Source: Schistocerca nitens (lineage: Eukaryota; Arthropoda; Insecta; Orthoptera; Acrididae). From it: a stretch of DNA of 64,000 bases. Made by a program: the position numbers and the translations under genes. This document shows positions 31,504 to 42,027 of the stretch, one piece after another; within the stretch, counting starts at the first letter, position 1; each line of letters begins with the position of its first letter. The stretch spans positions 647,338,974-647,402,973 of the forward strand of contig NC_064616.1 in assembly GCF_023898315.1 (NCBI RefSeq), written 5' to 3'. The notes under the pieces are model-generated. The model saw only the letters and a list, made by a program, of their open reading frames with translations, did not search any database and was not told the DNA's origin.

Positions 31504-32255
31504 CTAGGGGGGTGCCCTTCTCACGGGAAGCATGGCCATGTTTTGACAAAAAAAAAAAAATCTACTTAGACGAGACCAAAGTCCCTCATTTATAGAGAGA
31601 TCTAATATTTCTGGGCCTACCATTTCCAATTTCTGAAAGAAGGCTCTTAAGCTTCCCAGAGAGTCGTGCCCACGAAATATATGTTTTTGCTGCTCCCTAA
31701 TAGAACCTGGCGACTTCCTGGCATCAGGGAGGTTACAGTCTTGCTTCCACGTAAAACGTGCACCATATATAGGCATTCCTACAGTAAATTTAGCTTCCAC
31801 ATATTTTATGCTTATATGGTCTCCAGATGCATATTTTGATACTGGGTGAATATAGGCATTTATACACTGTTCTGATTGATTTATATTCACACTGTGCACA
31901 CACAAATAGGCAATAAAGTGCGCAGCCCTAATGTAAAGACGCCAGCAGCTCAGTCGGTCTGTTGCACTGCATTCTGTAAAGCATTGTACAGGTTGTTTAG
32001 ATTCACCACACTTCAGTGCTAAATGTATACGACTAAATCTTCAGATATTAACTCAATCATTGCCTCTCCATACATATTGACAATAGACGCCTCACTCTTT
32101 AACATGCTAATGTTAATAAGAGTATGCAGTGGTTTGTATTCTGTCATCACCTTTCTCTCTATAAACTCTATCATACTACTCAGATAGTCCAATTTGCACC
32201 ACACATACTGCACTCTTGTATCAACACGTTGAATGTCCTCTATCTCAATCACCAC
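31504..32255 (-). CDS. Two unrecognised minus-strand ORFs, possibly one broken gene
   Basis: 32019-32255 encodes MVIEIEDIQRVDTRVQYVWC...KSEASIVNMYGEAMIELISE. 31504-31905 encodes MCVHSVNINQSEQCINAYIH...GPEILDLSINEGLWSRLSR. Coding-like sequence also runs upstream of 32255 (SVCLVSHSDFDV) without a stop for about 30 codons, so the frame may start near 32370. I see no membrane segment or catalytic motif. They lie about 1.2 kb from the Maverick-like capsid fragment, on the opposite strand, and might be another gene of that relic or of an unrelated element. Confidence 0.3.
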
Positions 32256-32546
32256 ATCAAAGTCACTGTGGGATACTAGGCATACACTGACACGTTTACA
32301 TCCACTGTAGTCAAATTGTACGTGTTGGTGAATCGCAGTATTCTGCCAGCACTTAGTTGAGATTCAAGTCCCGATAGCTGCTGTGGCTGTGCTATGTCAT
32401 AGTCGACTGGCAGCAAGTCCAAAAATCGGGAAGGCACCCTCTGGATAGTGGCTGTTGGTGATGCTACTGCTGTGGTTCAGCCAAGTATATTTGTGTGTCC
32501 TCCTCTGTAACAATAATAATAAGGCAGTAAATATAACGAAACTCAC

Positions 32547-32591
32547 ATAATAATAATAATAATTATTATTATTATTATTATTATTATTATA
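32547..32591. repeat. (taa)n/(tta)n palindromic microsatellite
   Basis: A run of taa units passes directly into att units, giving a perfect AT-rich inverted repeat. Confidence 0.95.
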
Positions 32592-32659
32592 AGAGATGCT
32601 TGGATGAAATACTTACTGTTAGTCATCTTCTTCCCAGATGATCACTGCTGCTGCTGGAG

Positions 32660-33060
32660 GCACTTAGTACTGCACATACGTACAAAGACGGGAATCGAAT
32701 AATAAAAATAAAAAAAAGCTGGGGGGGGGGGCGGAGTTACAAGCCATTGGCGCTCTAGTGCCCCTCGACGTTTCGCAAATGCATAATGCCATTCGACATA
32801 GGGAGGAAGAGAGGCGGACGGAATTCTAGAAATGCTGATGCTGATGTCAGCGAAATATAACAAGTACGACTTCCCAAGCACTGGATGCTGACGTCGCGAC
32901 TCGAGGGATGCTGATGCTGTTGTGATTCATTCCAGGAATGTTCATGCTAATGTCAGCAAATTTTGGCACCATACGCTCACTGATTCTCCGCTTTTGGTAA
33001 CGCCTTATATAGGACTGCTATAGCTTTCGGCTTGATCTGGGTATATTTATGTTGTTCTAG
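32660..33060 (-). repeat. Unclassified interspersed repeat, minus copy
   Basis: The reverse complement matches 17935-18175, including 'gtacttgttatatttcgctgacatcagcatcagcat' and 'ctagaattccgt'. This copy is longer, with two gctgatgctg-rich blocks (about 32833-32865 and 32908-32950) and a G-run at 32722-32731. Confidence 0.7.
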
Positions 33061-33064
33061 CATC

Positions 33065-34170
33065 ACAGGTATGCTTTACGTTGCTTAACGCCATCCTAGT
33101 TGCAGTGGAGCAATACAGTGTCCAATTCATAAGGCAACTGAATCTAATGACCGACGATGCGTGATTCACGATTGAACATGGATAGCCCGGAGATGCTTTC
33201 AGGTTTTCGTAAGCTTTTTCCTTTATTGTCTAAACGATATAGAAGTTGGGAAAAGGACGGGCGCAAGGGAATACATTTTGTGCAGCAGTTTATACTTGCC
33301 ATGAAATCTTTTGGCATTCGGAGTTAGTCCATAGCTGATAAATGCTATTCGGTAGGACGACACCGTCTTAACAGGAAATGTGACCCAATCGCTCGAATTC
33401 CACTTAAAAGAATCCATTTTTTGGATGTTACAGGACAACACAGCTGTTGGCAGTTTTTGAAACAAGAATCGCAAGTTCGCTAGAGTTGGTCGGCACTTGT
33501 AACAACCATGTCGTGTAAGTAATTGACACACGATGGTATTGAGCACGGCCATTCTTCCAAAGACGAGTATCGTTGGAACAATGCTGGGACGCTTCAGTTC
33601 CGAAGGGTATTCGCTTGTCTTAGAAGAAAGTGAATGAAGTGTTGACCGCAACTACCTTCTACTGTCCTTCGTCCAAAGGAACTTGGAGATACGCACCCGC
33701 AAGGCCTATTTTTGATAACTATTCACCACTGGAGAGCTTGGGCCAAGAAAAGAATAGACATCAGTGGCCTGTTGAGCATTGATGTTGCCTTAAAATCACC
33801 ACGGGGGCATAACTTCCCACTGAATGTTTCTATAACAGCCAGTGGCGAATCCCACTGACACGACGCCTTGCTGTTCCAGTCGATCGATCTTGGCACTGAG
33901 TGGGTGATTTAGAGTGACCTGTACGGGCCGTGAGGCGGACCGAACAGGACCAGCTCCCGGTTTCAGAGCCGTGTGATCCGAGTAGTTTTTTGCACGGACA
34001 GTTCCGGCCCGAATATAAACTATTTTGCACAGAGTATCAAATGATTGGAACGAAATAGCGAAATAGAGTTAGAAATGAAATGCACTGCGTTCTTAACGGC
34101 GAATCTGAATGCTGTGAAGGCGTCCAGTCCGAAAATATTTTCAGCCACTATTTTCTATGCTCCTACTACG
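33065..34170. other. No gene identified
   Basis: A minus frame at 33223-33651 (142 codons) has no recognisable motif. Nothing else is supported. Confidence 0.3.
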
Positions 34171-34174
34171 TATA

Positions 34175-36061
34175 CAGGGTGGTCCGTTGATCGTGACCGG
34201 GCTAAATATTACACGAAATAAGCGTCAAACGAAAAAACTACAAAGAACGAAACTCGTCTAGCTTGAAGGGGGAAACCATATGGCGCCATGGTTGGCCCGC
34301 TAGATGGCGCTGCCATAGGTCAAACGGATATCAACTGAGTTTTTTTAAAATAGGAACTCACATTTTTTATTACATATTCGTGTAGTACATTAAGAAATAT
34401 GAATGTTTTAGTTGGATCATTTTTTTCGCTTTGTCAAAGATGGCGCTGTAATAGTCACAAACATATGGCTCACAATTTTAGACGAACAGTTGGTAACAGG
34501 TAGGTTTTTTAAATTAAAATACAAAACGTAGGTACGTTTCAACATTTTATTTCGGTTGTTCCAATGTGATACATGTACCTTTGTGAACTTATCATTTCTG
34601 AGAACGCATGCTGTTACAGCGTGATTCCCTGTAAATACCACATTAATACAATAAATGCTCAAAATGATGCCCGTCAACCTCAATGCATTTGGCAATACGT
34701 GTATCGAATTCCTGTCAACAGCGAGTAGTTCGCCTTCCGTAATGTTCGCACATGCATTGACAAAGCGCTGACGCATGTTTTCAGGCGTTGTCGGTGGTAC
34801 ACGATTGCAAATATCCTTCAACTTTCCCCACAGAAAGAAATCCGGGGACGTCCGATCCGGTGAACGTGCGGGCCATGGTATGGTGCTTCGACGACCAATC
34901 CATCTGTCATGAAATATGCTATTCAATACCGCTTCAACCGCACGCGAGCTATGTGCCGGACATCCAACATGTTGGAAGTACATCGCCATTTTGTCATGCA
35001 GTGAAACATCTTGTAGTAACATCGGTAGAACATTACGTAGGAAATCAGCATACATTGCACCATTTGGATTGCCATCGATAAAATGAGGGCCAATTATCCT
35101 TCCTCCCATAATGCCGCACCATACATTAACCCGCCAAGGTCGCTGATGTTCCACTTGTCGCAGCCATCGTGGATTTTCCGTTGCCCAATAGTACATATTA
35201 TGTCGGTTTACGTTACCGCTGTTGGTGAACGACGCTTCGTCGCTAAATAGAACGCGTGCAAAAAATCTGTCATCGTCCTGTAATTTCTCTTGGGCCCAGT
35301 GGCAGAACTGTACACGATGTTCAAGGTCGTCGCCATGTAATGCCTGGTGCATAGAAATATGGTGCGGGTGCAATCGATGTTGATGTAGCATTCTCAACAC
35401 CGACGTTTTTGAGATTCCCGATTCTCGCGCAATTTGTCTGCTACTGATGTGCGGATTAGCCGCGAGAGCAGCTAAGACACCTACTTGGGCATCATCATTT
35501 GTTGCAGGTCGTGGTTGACGTTTCAAATGTAGCTGAACCCTTCCTGTTTCCTTAAGTAACGTAACTATCCGGCGAACTTGGATGATGTCGTCCAGGATAC
35601 GGAGCAGCATACATAGCAGACGCCCGTTGAGCATTTTCATCACACTAGCCATACATCAACACGATATCGACCTTTTCCGTTATTGGTAAACGGTCCATTT
35701 TAACACGGGTAATGTATCACGAAGCAAATACCGTCCGCACTGGCGGAATGTTACGTGATACCACGTACTTATACGTTTGTGACTACTACAGTGCCATCTA
35801 TCACAATGAGAAAAAAGTGGTCCAACTAAAACATTCATATTTGTTTACGTACTACACGAGTATGTAATAAAAATGGGGGTTCCTATTTTAAAAACCGCAG
35901 TTGATACCCGTTTGACATATGGCAGCGCCATCTAGTGGGCAAACCATCGCGCCATCTAGTTTCCCCCTTCAAGCTAGACGAATTTCGTTCTTTGTAGTTT
36001 TTTTCGTTTGATGCTTATTTTGTGAGATGTTTGTCCCGGTCACTATCAATGGACCACCCTG
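34175..36061 (-). mobile_element. mariner-like transposon with TIRs of about 290 bp
   Basis: The ends read cagggtggtcc...ggaccaccctg, with TA at 34173-34174 and 36062-36063. The inverted repeats are long: 34175 to about 34465 matches the reverse complement of about 35770-36061, with shared blocks such as 'tctagcttgaagggggaaac', 'agatggcgctgccata' and 'gaatgttttagttgga'. One long transposase ORF lies on the minus strand. Confidence 0.93.
34417..35652 (-). CDS. mariner-superfamily transposase, open but catalytically damaged
   Basis: 411 codons without a stop. An HTH lies at about residues 66-92 (SSRQIARESGISKTSVLRML). The first catalytic Asp is D138 in RVLFSDEASF. The second should be in a Q-Q-D-G context, but residues 227-230 read QHVG, so the Asp is replaced by V229. 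The third acidic position is D271 in SPDFFLWG. The N-terminal region is short and unusual (MLLRILDDIIQVRR), suggesting a deletion or frameshift there. The last 60-70 residues run into the inverted repeat and are probably not part of the ancestral protein. The product could not catalyse strand transfer but might still bind the TIRs. Confidence 0.88.
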   Translation of the reverse strand: MASVMKMLNGRLLCMLLRILDDIIQVRRIVTLLKETGRVQLHLKRQPRPATNDDAQVGVLAALAANPHISSRQIARESGISKTSVLRMLHQHRLHPHHISMHQALHGDDLEHRVQFCHWAQEKLQDDDRFFARVLFSDEASFTNSGNVNRHNMYYWATENPRWLRQVEHQRPWRVNVWCGIMGGRIIGPHFIDGNPNGAMYADFLRNVLPMLLQDVSLHDKMAMYFQHVGCPAHSSRAVEAVLNSIFHDRWIGRRSTIPWPARSPDRTSPDFFLWGKLKDICNRVPPTTPENMRQRFVNACANITEGELLAVDRNSIHVLPNALRLTGIILSIYCINVVFTGNHAVTACVLRNDKFTKVHVSHWNNRNKMLKRTYVLYFNLKNLPVTNCSSKIVSHMFVTITAPSLTKRKK

Positions 36062-36065
36062 TATA

Positions 36066-37850
36066 CCGGGGACGGTGTTTGTAGGAGGCCCCCTTCAGCG
36101 GGGTATGGTGAGTCCTGTATTTTACTAACTCGCGCAGGGGCTGTGTTATCAGCTGCGTACCCGACCGATGATTGAAGCCAAGATTAATTTGTGAATCCAG
36201 TGTGTCAGTATCAACCTAAAACGTACAAGATGAGAACGTAAGGTCAATCTGAAAGTCAATCTAGACAGCGGTTTACGTGTCTCCAGTTGCTGCGGTCTAA
36301 CGCTGTCAACATCCGTACCTTCCCACACAATGGTCGGTGGCTGAGAGTAGGCACAGCTCTGACAAACAACAATGAGTTATTTTCGTCCCTTGCATTTTGC
36401 ACAAGTTTCTCGATTGTGAGAATAAGCAAACCTATAAAGTGATGCAGAAACAGTCTTTGCACGATGAAAACAAACAGTGTCAAATTTTAGCTCATCTACC
36501 GGTGAGGCTGGCGTGGTGGGAGAAGCGGAGTGGCGCTGATGCCGTGATTGACCTGAGTCACTTCTGTGCGAGCTACCAATTAGTATGTACAGGCGCGTAC
36601 CCCTTAGAAATTATGGAACACCTAAAGTTGCTGTGCCTTATAATGGAAGTGTCGACTGACAAAATGTGAACCATTACATCACGAATGAGAGAATCGGTAT
36701 ATGACTTACTGCATGTTGAGGAGTGATTGAGTACATAAATACCGCTTTCTATAAGGAAGCAAATATAGGAAATTATTTATTTAACTTGCAACTCCCCTAG
36801 CACATTTTGCAAACGAACTAAGAAGTAGTACTTACTTAACTCGGTAGCATTAAAGGGTGGAGATACTTCACTTATGGCAAAATGGAGCACAGTTAAAATT
36901 GGACGTGAATTTCCTACACTTACTGATTATAAACACTTCAGAAAATCAGTACTGAACCAACAAAGACGGAATTACAAAATTAAATAATTCTGTGTATGTA
37001 CGTGATGGTGCATACGTCCTTTTTTTAAGAAATTAGCTGGAATTAATAAAAATGAACATTAACATAGGTTTCGTTAATGAAATTAGCACCGCTCTCAGAA
37101 ATTTATTTCAAACTTTGTCATGGCAACAATACATCAGGGTTACTAAAATCTGAACATCCGTATTTGAATCTATGGTTGCAAGTATATATAAGCAAACTGA
37201 GATGCATCGGCAAAAATTCTTACTGTCTACGCTAAATTAAAGTATGCAGACTGACACTTCATTTGTACCTGCTGATGTTTTTGTTTTAATTATTGAATTT
37301 TTTTCCTGGACTCATGCTCTGTAGTAGGTAAAAACATTATTGCATAGGCTGCCTAAAGTTTTGAGATATTATGTATTCATGTATCCCAGTCCTTTAGCTA
37401 TAAAATATGTTTCGCTTTCTTTCTTGTTTCCTGCTTTATGAAATTTTAGGAAGGTTGCTTTCATTCTCACCGTTAAAAATTAGTTTGCTATTTTATGACT
37501 TTTTGTGCAGGTACAAGCACAACGATTTTGGAACTCAGGCCTATTATGAAACTGCAATGTTTAAAGGCCTGGGAGTATTTCCTAGTGTTTGCTATTATTG
37601 ATCTTTTCTTATTGGATGCTGCTGCATTATTTGAAACATCAGCTGAAAACTTTCTTCTAAAAATGCAGAGAACCTGGACAATTTTACTAAATGGTCTTCT
37701 GTGTACATTTTCTCCTAGTTTAGGTTTAAAAACAATCTTGAAAAATCGGCATTTTGTCTTTGTAATGTGTCTCTTTGAGGCCTGCAGTCTGATTGTATTT
37801 TTCAACACAGATTTCGCTTGGATTATTTGGTGGAATTACTCAAGGCATGA
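36066..37850. other. No gene identified
   Basis: AT-rich, with short frames only. The frame at 37495-38058 is mostly hydrophobic without a convincing domain, and its 3' part overlaps a repeat shared with 54.2 kb. Confidence 0.3.
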
Positions 37851-37859
37851 ACAGTGTCA

Positions 37860-38005
37860 TGTGTTGTCAAGAATGTCGCCCTGCTTCTCATCGCACTACA
37901 AACTGTCGATGTCGACCGCGAAAAGTGTGAGAATCAACGCTCCAAGAGACGGGTTCGTTTCATTGACGCCCTTTGTGCCACCTCCTGCGGCCTCTACCAA
38001 AACCG
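37860..38005 (+). repeat. Segment shared with 54180-54310 (inverted)
   Basis: The encoded text INAPRDGFVSLTPFVPP (about 37932-37983) corresponds to INAPRGGVVSLTPFMAP on the minus strand at about 54180-54230. DNA similarity extends to both sides ('cttctcatcgcactac', 'atcaacgctccaagagac'). It is part of an unclassified interspersed element. Confidence 0.65.
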
Positions 38006-38039
38006 TCCCTAAAAATTTAAGTCTTACATTCGCCTACCC

Positions 38040-38180
38040 TGATACTGACTTTACGTGATCGTCCCATTCCATATCACTTCTTAGTATAATCCATAAATAC
38101 TTACACAATGAGAATTGCTCAAGATTTTCACCATTAACCTTGTAATCGTATATGTCGTAAACATTAGGTTCTCTCTCTTT
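38040..38180 (-). pseudogene. LINE fragment (CR1/jockey-like), minus strand
   Basis: Encodes YDYKVNGENLEQFSLCKYLW followed by RSDMEWDDHVKS, the segment just downstream of the RT active site. It lies head-to-head with the plus-strand LINE that follows. Confidence 0.65.
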
Positions 38181-38184
38181 GTAA

Positions 38185-39525
38185 TAGGCACAACGTTTCC
38201 TACAGGCTGGAAAGTGGCACAGGTCACACCAATACTCAAGAAAGGAAACAGCAGTGATCCACCGAATTAAGAACCATATCACTGACGTCGATTTGCAGTA
38301 GGATTTTGGAACATACACAGTGTTCGAACATTATGAATTACCTCGAAGAAAACGATCTGTTGGCACATAGTCAGCACGGATTCAGAAAATGTGTTCTTGT
38401 GAAACACAATTAGTTGTTTATTTGCGCAAAGTAATGAGTGCTATCGATGGGGGATTCAAAATTGATTCCCTATTTCTGTATTTTCAGAAAGCTTTTTACA
38501 TAGTTCCTCACAAGCGACTGCTACTCAAATTGCTTGTCTATGCAGTATCGTCTCAGTTGTTCGACTGATTTAGCGATTTCCTGTCAGGGAGGTCACAGTT
38601 CGTAGTAACTGATGGAAAGTCGTCGAGTAAAACAGAAGTGACATCTGGTGTTCAATAGGTAGTATTTTAGGCCCACTGTTGTTCTTAATCTATGTAAACG
38701 CTTTGGGGTACAATCTAAAGAGCTCCCTTACGTAGTTTGCAGATGACGGCGTCATTTACCGTCTAATAGAGTCATTAAAATGATTTACACAAGATATGTG
38801 AATATTTCGAAAAGTGGCAATTGACTCTAAATAATAAAAAGTGTCACCCACATACATACTAAAAGAAATCCGTGAAATTCCAATTACACGATAAATCACA
38901 CAATTCTAAAGGCTGACAGTTCAACTGAATACATAGGGATTACAATTACGAACCACTTAAATTGAAAGGATCACATAGATAATGTTGTGGGGAAGATGAA
39001 ACAAAGGCTATGTTTTAATGGCAGAACACCTAGAAGACGCAACATGTCTTTTTAGTAGACTACCTAAACTACGCTTGTCCCTCTTCTTCTGGAGTTTTGC
39101 TACGCAGTATGGGATCCTTACCAGATAGGATTGATGGAGGCCATCGAAGAAGTTCAACTAAGGTCAGCTCTTTTTTTTCATCGCAAAAAAGGGGAGAGAG
39201 TGTCACGTATGTGATACGCGAGCTGGGATGGTAGTGAGTAAAGCAAAGGCATTCTTCGTCCCGGCGAGATCTTTTCACGAAGTCTCAATCACCAACTTTC
39301 TCCTCCGAACGCACAAATATTTTTTGACGCCCTATATAAGGAGAAGTGGTCATCGTAATAAAATAAGAGAAATCAGAGCTCGCAAGGAAAGATTTAAGTG
39401 TTCGTTCTTCCCGCGCTATTAGAGAGTGGAGTGGTAGAGAAATAGTCTGAAGAGGGTTCGATGAACCCTCTGTCTGTCACATAATCGTGAAATGCGGAGT
39501 AGTCATGTACATGTTATATAGACGT
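38185..39525 (+). pseudogene. CR1/jockey-like LINE relic, plus strand
   Basis: Broken frames in order: TGWKVAQVTPILKKG (about 38200), RT palm pieces around 'SILGPLLFLIYVNAL' (38660-38705), FADDGVIYRL (about 38738-38770), WDPYQIGLMEAIEE (about 39110-39150) and C-terminal KIREIRARKERFKCSFFPRY (39359-39418). The 3' untranslated part ends near 39525. Many stops and shifts; an old 5'-truncated copy. Confidence 0.75.
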
Positions 39526-39529
39526 AAAT

Positions 39530-39715
39530 GTGACTACAAAGGAGTGGGAATGGATAAGCAGTGGAAGCATAATCTTAATGTAAACCAAGCATTATTGTAA
39601 AAATTAAAAAAAAAAACTTAACAGTATTGTGATTTTTTTTGTGGAAGTGCTTGGTTTTAATGAATCAAATTTTACATAATTGAGAAAGACGTTAAACATT
39701 ACTTAATTTGTGTAA
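39530..39715. other. No gene seen
   Basis: A-rich spacer with nothing recognisable. Confidence 0.3.
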
Positions 39716-39729
39716 AATGAGAACACTTT

Positions 39730-39887
39730 TGCAGTCGGCAACCGCACGACTGTACGGTCACAGGTTCGAATCCTGCCTCGGGCATGGATGTGTGTGATGT
39801 CCTTAGGTTAGTTAGGTTTAAGTAGTTCTAAGTTCTAGGGGACTGAGACCTCAGATGTTAAGTCCCATAATGCTCAGAGCCATTTGA
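39730..39887 (+). mobile_element. SINE family A, 5'-truncated
   Basis: Begins within the tRNA head (gcagtcggcaaccgcacgac) and retains box B and the 3' end. A 13-bp duplication, tgagaacactttt/g, lies at 39717-39729 and 39888-39900. Confidence 0.93.
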
Positions 39888-40104
39888 ACCATTTGAGAAC
39901 ACTTTGGATTCAGAGAGACAGCAAGAGAAAGATGATGTAAGAAATCTCTAGGCGCCTCTGCTAGCAAATGCCTTGCCATTAAACGCGTCTGGTCACCGCC
40001 AGTGTGTCACGCGTTCATACCCAATGGCTAATGGGATCAGACTTCACAGGTTAGTAATATACCTCTAGTGTGTCCAGCCATAAACGCTGTGAAGCTCACT
40101 AGCA

Positions 40105-41060
40105 ACAAGGTTCCGAGAGAAAAGGCTCTTAAAGTTCTACGCGTAGCTCATATACCGGTCAATTTATACGCTGTGGCAGCACAGAGAAATGGCTGCGCCT
40201 GTAGTTGACTCGGTAGCCACGCGCTCGATCGAGGCTCGATTCTACCTTTGGGTAATTTTAACTTTTTTATTGTTTTAAAAATTATAACAACTTTTAAATA
40301 AATTAAATGACCTAAACTATTATCAGTTAAATCATAAACAATTTTGTTTTATTTATGAAATGACTGTTGCAACTGGTTAACATAAAATATGGATAACAAT
40401 TAATATTTTCGTTTTACAGAGTTGAAAAATTTTACATCTATTTTTATGAAGGTAAATTAAAGTTTTAAGTACTATTGTCATTAAATTGTGATTACAAATT
40501 TGACGATATTATAAGCTGTGGAGAGCTTAAAACAATTCGTTGTAAACTTAATGATCTGGTTTCTACGAGGAAGAATATATAGGTGTTGCCCACTGTACAT
40601 ACAAATAGACAGATGGTCAGCAAGTGTTAAGACCCTCAAGGAGTTAATCAACCAATGCTCCTTAGCTGCTTCAGTACGATGTATACAGTTGTACCCACCC
40701 TTATATTTCTACAAATTTGAACTAACACGCCAGTTAGTAACTAATTGTAATTCACATTTTATGCTAATTAGCTGTACCAGTCATTCCATAAAAAATAAAA
40801 TTCTTTATGATTTAATGATAATATTTTATGTAACTAACTTTATTTAAAAGTTGTTATAGTTTTTAAAACAACTGAAAAAGCATATAAATAGTTACCGAAA
40901 GGTAGGTTCGAGCCTGTATCACCCGCGTGGCAAGCGAGACCGCTACAGGCGCAGCCATATCGCCCTGCTGCCTGAGCATATCAGTTGACCGGTGTATGAG
41001 GTCCAAGTATTATTTCAGAGCCCTTTTTTCCGGAATCTTCTGGCTATTGCGCTTAACAAC
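40105..41060. mobile_element. Long-TIR non-autonomous element, about 0.95 kb
   Basis: Arms of roughly 190-200 bp: about 40105-40310 pairs with the reverse complement of about 40835-41050. Shared blocks: 'ttccg.gagaaaaggctc', 'cataccggtcaa', 'atggctgcgcctgtag' and 'ataacaacttttaaataaa'. The arms contain a tRNA-like segment ('gcctgtag.g..ctcgctagccacgcg' to 'gaggctcgatt'). The 530-bp AT-rich centre has no gene; the frame at 40518-40847 lacks motifs. Confidence 0.8.
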
Positions 41061-41064
41061 TTTT

Positions 41065-41495
41065 ATGGGTGGACGCCCTTGAGGTAAACTATTAACCTTC
41101 AGTTTGATCCTGAAACAAATTTTTGAGAGCGTAAGGTCCCCTTGTAAGTCCCCTATGTGAAGTATTTTTGTTTGCTGACTATCGGACGTAACTTAGAGAT
41201 GACATTTCTTTGGAACTGTTCATGCGCGTGCTTACCTGGGAACATAAGCTAAGATATATTGTGGGAAACAAAGCAGAATTCTCTCAGCATCGAAAATGAC
41301 TTGGGCTGTCGTACAGTTCCTGGGTAGCAGTTAGAAGGCATTGCCAGTTTATTTGTTCTAACCAGAAATGTAATTGATTCTATACGACAGTGTTCAGTCC
41401 TGACCAGGACGTCAGAATGGAAGCGTTGAAATTAACAGATCCTTCGTTAGATGAGCTGTTAGGGATGCACAGCTTTCGGCATTCTAAGACTATAC
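41065..41495. other. No gene seen
   Basis: No supported feature. Confidence 0.3.
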
Positions 41496-41498
41496 AGA

Positions 41499-41640
41499 AC
41501 TATTGGAGGAAGAGGAGGAGGAGGAGGAGGATGAGATTATAGTGTTTAACGTCCTGTCGACAACGAGGTCATTAGAGACGGATCAGAAGCTCGGATCCCG
41601 GCATTTGCCTTAAGCGATTTAGGGAAAACACGGAATACCA
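41499..41640 (-). mobile_element. SINE family C, 3' part
   Basis: Minus orientation: a (gga)n tail at 41499-41530, then 'gagattatagtgtttaacgtcc', 'tcgacaacgaggtcattagagacgg' and 'gccttaagcgatttaggg'. This matches the 3' half of the copies at 57088 and 59033. The tRNA head is missing. Confidence 0.8.
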
Positions 41641-41644
41641 CAGA

Positions 41645-42025
41645 CCTAGTGGCCATTCATGATGTTCGACATCGTTCTTCACTAGTTAGTCGTCAAATTC
41701 TAAAACTTGAAGCTATATGCCTCCAGAACGGTCAGTGGCATTATCTACGAAGTCTGAGGTGGTTTCCATTCGTGACTTTCTGCATCGTTCGTTCTCTATG
41801 TTATCGATAAATTCTACCGCATTTAGTTATCGTCGTACATAGCTTTGTTTGTCACTTATAGTATGTGCTCGTACTCGAGTTGGCGATAACGAGGACTCTT
41901 CACAGCTTCTCCTGAGTGTTATCAAAATCAGAATCGCGAGTATCGTCCAAGATGGTCTCGTACTTAGGAAATGAAAGTTGAGAACGTCTGCGGCAATCCT
42001 ATATTGCTGCCTTGGGGAAGTCCTA
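41645..42025. other. No gene seen
   Basis: No supported feature. Confidence 0.3.
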
Positions 42026-42027
42026 CA

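Noticed and set aside
37495-38058. 187-codon hydrophobic ORF as a host membrane protein
   Set aside because: The 3' third overlaps an interspersed repeat shared with 54.2 kb, and the hydrophobic part has no family signature. Not enough for a gene call.
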